Shown: one piece after another, positions 59,421-64,000 of the stretch
How positions within the stretch are numbered: the first letter of the stretch is position 1
Layout of the letters: every line of letters starts with the position of its first letter
NCBI GenBank assembly: GCA_016748015.1
Contig: JAAOMT010000577.1
Coordinates: 478,666 to 542,665, forward strand
Direction of reading: 5' to 3'
Source: Geosiphon pyriformis
Lineage: Eukaryota > Glomeromycota > Glomeromycetes > Archaeosporales > Geosiphonaceae
DNA length: 64,000 nt
Notes under the pieces: generated by a model
Database searches by the model: none
What the model was told of the DNA's origin: nothing
The model's input: only the letters and a program-made list of their open reading frames with translations
Translations under genes and position numbers: made by a program

Positions 59421-61250
59421 ATGTCTGCAAAAAAATTGGCCAGAGGTGCCACTAACAGCTCTGTGAGTGGGAATCTGAGACAAAAACCAAAGGTTTCACT
59501 TGAAAAAGTTAAACACTTGAGTAATGAAGCTAATTTGTCTTTCAAATTATCTGCAAGCAATTCCGGTTGGTATGAGAATATAAATATCTTTTCCAATGAG
59601 AAGTTGGAGCATGAAATAGGCAAAAACATGGGCTATGGTGCTGGCAGCAAGAGTGATAGACCATTGGACTCTAGTACCAACACCCCAAAAGCAAAATGTT
59701 TCAATACTGATATGGTTAAGACTCAATTTCTGAGTCTCTGCAATTTTGGCTCTACCATTAATAATGTCAACATGGACTTATCTTCTCCTGTTTCTTTGGA
59801 ATCCTCTCTTTGTCCAGTTTTTTCTGTCAAGGAAAGACTCTGTTTTAAACTGGCCAAATTTTTTGTGCTTAATATTGGTCTGTCAGCTATTCCTGGAACT
59901 ACTCTGCATAACAAACTCAAGAGTGTTAGGAAGTTATTCTACAAAATTAACAGTTTTAGGGGTATGTTAATCCCATCAAAGTTTCTAGGCATTGTTAGGG
60001 TGTCTTTCACATCTGAATTCAGTCTCATTTTGGCTAAACAATTGGCTGTGTCTGAGAATTTTGTTGTTAATGCTGATCTGAAGAAGATTGGCATATGATC
60101 AAATCAGGAAATTGTTATCAAAGAGATTCTGGTCAATTTGTCCAAATCGGCAGTTGAATCAGCTTTGGTCAAGTATGGAAAAATTTTTTCAATCAAAATA
60201 CAGTTGATTGGTCTCTGGTAGAAACCACTGGTAGAGTTTAAAAGTTCTCAGATTACTGACTTGGTTGTGTTCAAATGATCAATCTTGCTGGGTAAAGACT
60301 CGGCGAGTGTTGCCAAAGCCAATGCCAACAAACAAACATGAGATTTAAAGGACAGCTATTGCACTCTTCTATACACTTTGCTGATGGGCATGACTGCCCA
60401 CAATCTCTCAAATTTGGTCCAGTCATATGGTAAGAAGACTTGCTACATTTTTAAGAACTCAGTGTCTTATGCACAAGCCCACTGTGCAGTCATTTGTTTT
60501 GATTCTGAAGATGTTAAAGAGACTGCTATTTGCTCTACACCAGTGTTTAAGGGTGTCAATCTCATATGGGCTGGTTTGTTTTCTTTTAAGTGTACAACAT
60601 GTGATAATTTTGGTTATGTTTCCTCTGGATGCGACAGTAGTATAAAAAACATTGGGCTGGGTTTCAAAAAAAAAAGATTTCTTTGTTTCAATTTGGATAA
60701 AAAGTGTCTTGTGCTCATCTATGCCAAAAAACAAGCTTCTGTGTCTTATTCAGTCTTTTTTGGCAGTATGACTTAGGCTTTTGTGATAAATGGCTCTCTT
60801 AAAAATTTGTATTCTACACTATTTGTTGAGAACAATTTGAGCATAGGTTGAGTCAACAGTTCAATGCCTACAGTTACAATTCTGGCTTTGCATATTAGTG
60901 TCCTAGAATGTTCACTTGAGAATATGTCTGACCAGATGGCTAACATTTCATGTAAACTGGACAAATTGCTGGCTGTTTTGTCAGTGAGTTTTACTGTTCC
61001 CCCTACTCCTAAACATAACCCAGTGCTGGACATGACTGTTAACACTCTATTGTTTGTTTCCCCTGTGCCCAGTGTAGTCACTGCCATATCTCAGGACATT
61101 TCTCCAAGTGGTTTTTGTGTTTTAACTGTAAAAGTAGATGGTCTAAAAGCTAATCTGGCGGTTCTAGAGAATTCAATTAAGGTAATATTGAATAAATTGA
61201 ACTCTTTTGGTTCTGGCAGTAGTATAGTAACTCCTTCTCTTCCCCAATGA
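59421..61250 (+). pseudogene. LINE copy 4 ORF1 (one frame, several stops)
   Basis: Likely start ATG 59421 (MSAKKLARG). Then a Ser-rich head, FVLNIGLSAIPG...LHNKLKSVRKLFYKINS, and MLIPSKFLGIVRVSFTSE without the G run of the other copies. A TGA at 60096 stands where other copies have a CGN-type Arg. RRM-like IVIKEILVN and further TAG/TGA codons follow (near 60222, 60276, 60340). The second RRM-like region is LLYTLLMG...CAVICFDS. The knuckle is CTTCDNFGYVSSGC (His to Tyr, near 60594). A TAG at 60774 stands for the Trp of TWAQ. The C-terminal coil is LHISVLECSLENMSDQMANI. It ends in the ATGA overlap. Confidence 0.85.
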
Positions 61251-64000
61251 GTAGTTTAGCTTAGAAAATTGCTACTTGTAATGTTAGTGGTATGAATGTT
61301 TCTGCTAAGCAGGATGACATTATTAAATAGCACATGGTTTCGAATAATGACATTTCAATAGTTACTAAAACTAAGCTTTGTTTCAGTATTAAGTCTTAGA
61401 TTGTGAATAAGTTTTCTGGTGTAAAGGTATTTACTTTAGGTCTGGATGCTGGGTTTTTAGGTGTGGGCATCACTTTAATTATGAATGAAAATTTAGCCAA
61501 ACATGTTTCTAAGATTTCTGAGATTCTGAGTAGACTTTTGATGGTCTGTTTGCTATTCAAAAACAAACAATCTGTTTCTGTGTTGGGTTTGTATGCAGAG
61601 GCTTTTCTAGATGAGTGTGTAATTCAGGCTGGACTTATCAATTCTTTTATAGCCAAAGCTTGTAATAAGAGTACCTTTGTTATTTTAGGTGGTAATTTCA
61701 ATAAGAATGGGAACAAACATAGCTTTAGCTTTAGTAAGTGTATAGATCTGAGTCTAGTCAATACATTGGTTAATAGTTTTTACATTAAAACTTCTACTTG
61801 GAGGAATTCCAGAGGTGTTGAAAAGACTATTGATTACATTTTTGTTTCACAAAGTTTGAGTAATGCTTTAGTAAATGGGCATGTTGTGGATGTGGATGAG
61901 TTCTTTTGCACTGATTATAGTTCTGTTCAAATTACAATTGGACTTGGTGGAATTTTAGATCCTGTCTTAAGAGCTATTCGTGTTCAAGCCAATAAAGACA
62001 AGTGGAAATTTAATGTCAAGAATGCTGATAGAGTTAAATGGGAACAGTATAAGACTGCATCTTATGATAATTTTACCATGTTTTTCGATGAGTTTACAGG
62101 TTCTTATTGTTTGTCTAATCTGGACAGCATGTGGAGTGTTGTTCATAAAGCCATTTGTTTCTCAGTAAATGAAGTTTTCTTGAAAACCTGGTCTAAAGAT
62201 TTTGATGGTGGCTTTACCAAGTGTTCTTCCCACTATTATAGATTGAAACTTTTGGTTTCTAAGTTGGTGAAAGCTTCACATTCTGTGTCATCTAATGAGT
62301 TTGTTTTCTTGTTAGATGTTTGGGTGTCTTTGAACTTTGTTAATACTACTGTTATCAAATTTTTTTTTCTTTTGGGATCTCATTTTGATGCTATTAGATC
62401 AGCTTTGGCAAAGGTTAGAAAGTCTTATTATTCTCTCAAGATAATGGAATTGAAACATGTTAGGGACTCTCAAATCAGACTAGCAATTAACAAAAAGATG
62501 GAAAACTTTGAGTTGAATAAAGACCAAACTATTAGGAGTATACTTGAGTGGCCATTTTGTAAAGTCACATTAGATCATCTAGTTGTGAATGAAAATCTTA
62601 TTTTGGAGCCTGGTTTGGTTAAATTTCATGTCAATAGAATTATGGAGGACTGGACCAGAAAGCATGTGGTGGTTGACAATGTTTCAAATAAATGATGTTG
62701 CCAATTTTAACTCTTGGAATATGTCTTTGATAGTGTTTTTTTGAATGTTATGCACCCAATTGAAGTGGAAGAATTTCTTAGTGTGATTTTGAGTTTGCCT
62801 GATAATAAAGCTGTCGGCCTTTCTGGTATTATAAATGAACTATAAAAACATTACAACAGGTCTGTTCTGGATTCACTTTTGGCACTTTTAAACTCTTGTT
62901 TGATTTGTGAATTTGTTCCAGGTCCTTGGAAGAAGACCTGGGTGTCTATAATTCCTAAACTTTATAACTGGAAGGGAGTTTTTATGAACACCTGACCCAT
63001 AGCACTGATTGAAACTGCCCATAAAATTCTTTCTAAGATCCTCTTTGATAGAATCTCTGTGGCATGTAATAAATATGACATTCTTCATAATAACAACTTT
63101 TCAGTTCTTAAAGATACAACAACACAGTCTCCTATTTTTGCTATTGGTTTGGTGATAGAAGATGCTTTAGAAAAAGATCGTGAACTTTGGTTAGTTTTGC
63201 AAAACATAAGGAAAGCATATAACTCAGTTGGTTGAAAACATCTGAGGAAAAGTTTGGTCAGAATCAAAATATACAGTAAATTCATAAGATTTTTTGAGAG
63301 TATTCACAATGACTGTATAAACAGAGTGATGACTGATTTTGGGCTGACTGATAGTTATAGTGTTCATAATGGCTTGGATCAGAGAGAAGTGTTTTCACTT
63401 CTCTTTTGGCGTATTTTTTACAACACTTTGCTGTGTAAAGTAAAAAGACAAAAAGCAGTGTGTAGTTATAGGCTGAATTTACATTATGTTGCCAAAACTG
63501 GTCACATAAATTCCCAAGATAGTTTGATCTCTTTTTTTGCTGCAGGTGTATTTGTTTATGATACTATATAAGTTGGTTTTAGTCAGATGGCTATACAACA
63601 CATTTTCAATGTTGTCAGTGAATTTTTCAGAATAAATGATATCTTGATCAACAATGACAAAACTGTAACAATCCTGATTAATTGCAGAGTGGTGGCTCTT
63701 TTTTTATCTGTCAGTGGTGCCCCTATTTCCATCATCAAAAAGGGGGTGTCTTACTAATATCTGAGTATTTTTCTTTCTTCTGATGAGTTATCTAAGTCTA
63801 GCTTGGCTAAAGCATATTTGAATGTTAGGTTTTTTGTCAATCTTGTTCTAAGGAAAGCAATTTCAGACAAACAGTTCTCTTACTTGGTTTCGACAGTTTT
63901 TTATCTTATCATTGGTTACAAGATTCAGTTTAGCTTTGTTTCTGCTAGTGTGTGCCAAAAGTGGAATGTTTTAATTCAAAAGGACTTGAAATTAAAATCA
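61247..64000 (+). pseudogene. LINE copy 4 ORF2 (partial, broken)
   Basis: The frame is constant. Endonuclease: TCNVSGMN, TKTKL (Glu to Lys), GLYAE, GGNFNKNG (both catalytic residues altered), IDYIFVS and TDYSSV (His to Tyr). A 430-residue open stretch spans 61403-62695. RT: GLSGIINEL with the Trp changed to TAA, LVLQNIRKAYNSVG, and FVYDTI at 63550-63567, where the first Asp of the box reads Tyr, a G-to-T rather than the usual transition. Stops include 62693, 62841, one near 63233 for Trp, and 63569. RNase H lies beyond the window. Confidence 0.85.

Larger units (their letters stand above)
59256..64000 (+). mobile_element. LINE copy 4, cut by the window end
   Basis: Starts with the family 5' block (TTCTCTATGTTCCAAATTCC, then CTAAAATAG), followed by ORF1 (59421-61250) and ORF2 from 61247 in one frame to the window end. 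It carries more stops than copies 1 and 2, and its RT box reads FVYD. CpG is nearly absent. Confidence 0.9.

Noticed and set aside
1-64000. Origin from an organelle or an apicomplexan/slime-mould genome because of the AT content
   Set aside because: LINEs with APE endonuclease and RNase H, gypsy elements of this wording and a Crinkler-like kinase fit a fungal nuclear genome better; still not proven without a marker gene.
1-64000. tRNA or rRNA genes
   Set aside because: No cloverleaf with a conserved T-loop and no rRNA core segment was found by reading; a covariance-model scan would be needed to exclude them fully.

Overview
The window is extremely AT-rich eukaryotic repeat DNA with one cellular gene. 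The gene is split by a 70-bp GT-AG intron and encodes a Crinkler-like fusion of coiled coil, PD-(D/E)XK nuclease and protein kinase domains. Everything else recognisable is retrotransposon: RNase H-bearing LINEs and Ty3/gypsy-like LTR elements. This combination, together with the particular Gag, zinc-ribbon and Pol wording, best fits a repeat-swollen fungal genome such as an arbuscular mycorrhizal fungus (Glomeromycotina, Gigaspora/Rhizophagus type). That assignment is inference from remembered family resemblance; no marker gene is present.

Layout. 1-3640: a LINE 'ghost' (3' half of ORF2 plus 3' UTR) decayed to near-pure AT. 4242-6162 (-): the Crinkler-like kinase gene. 7545-8580: a second ghost, a LINE ORF1. 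8652-33950: a nest of three related Ty3/gypsy-like elements. Element A (-) occupies 8652-15237 and 25263-27471. Element B (+, 15238-25262, complete with two LTRs) is inserted inside the protease region of A. Element C (+, 27472-33950, 3' truncated) is inserted in the leader of A. All three carry a dUTPase-like domain between protease and reverse transcriptase. A and B also share an extra open frame downstream of integrase.

33951-36760, 43670-44640 and 51400-51840: fragments of old LINEs. One of them (ghost D) was the target for younger LINEs. 36761-43657: LINE copy 1 (+), the least decayed, flanked by a 12-bp target-site duplication. 44641-51395: LINE copy 2 (+). 51845-58625: LINE copy 3 (-). 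59256-64000: LINE copy 4 (+), cut by the window end. The LINEs share ORF1 (two RRM-like regions, CCHC knuckle, C-terminal coil), an ATGA overlap joining ORF1 to ORF2, ORF2 (APE endonuclease, RT, RNase H, C-terminal zinc motif) and a conserved 3' UTR.

The unifying theme is transition decay. Nearly all ORF-breaking changes can be written as C-to-T or G-to-A: Trp or Gln codons become stops, catalytic Asp becomes Asn, zinc-knuckle His becomes Tyr. CpG survives mainly in the kinase gene and LINE copy 1. The elements can therefore be ordered by age, from copy 1 (youngest), through copies 2-4 and the LTR elements, to the ghosts. No tRNA, rRNA, CRISPR array or prokaryotic operon structure was seen.
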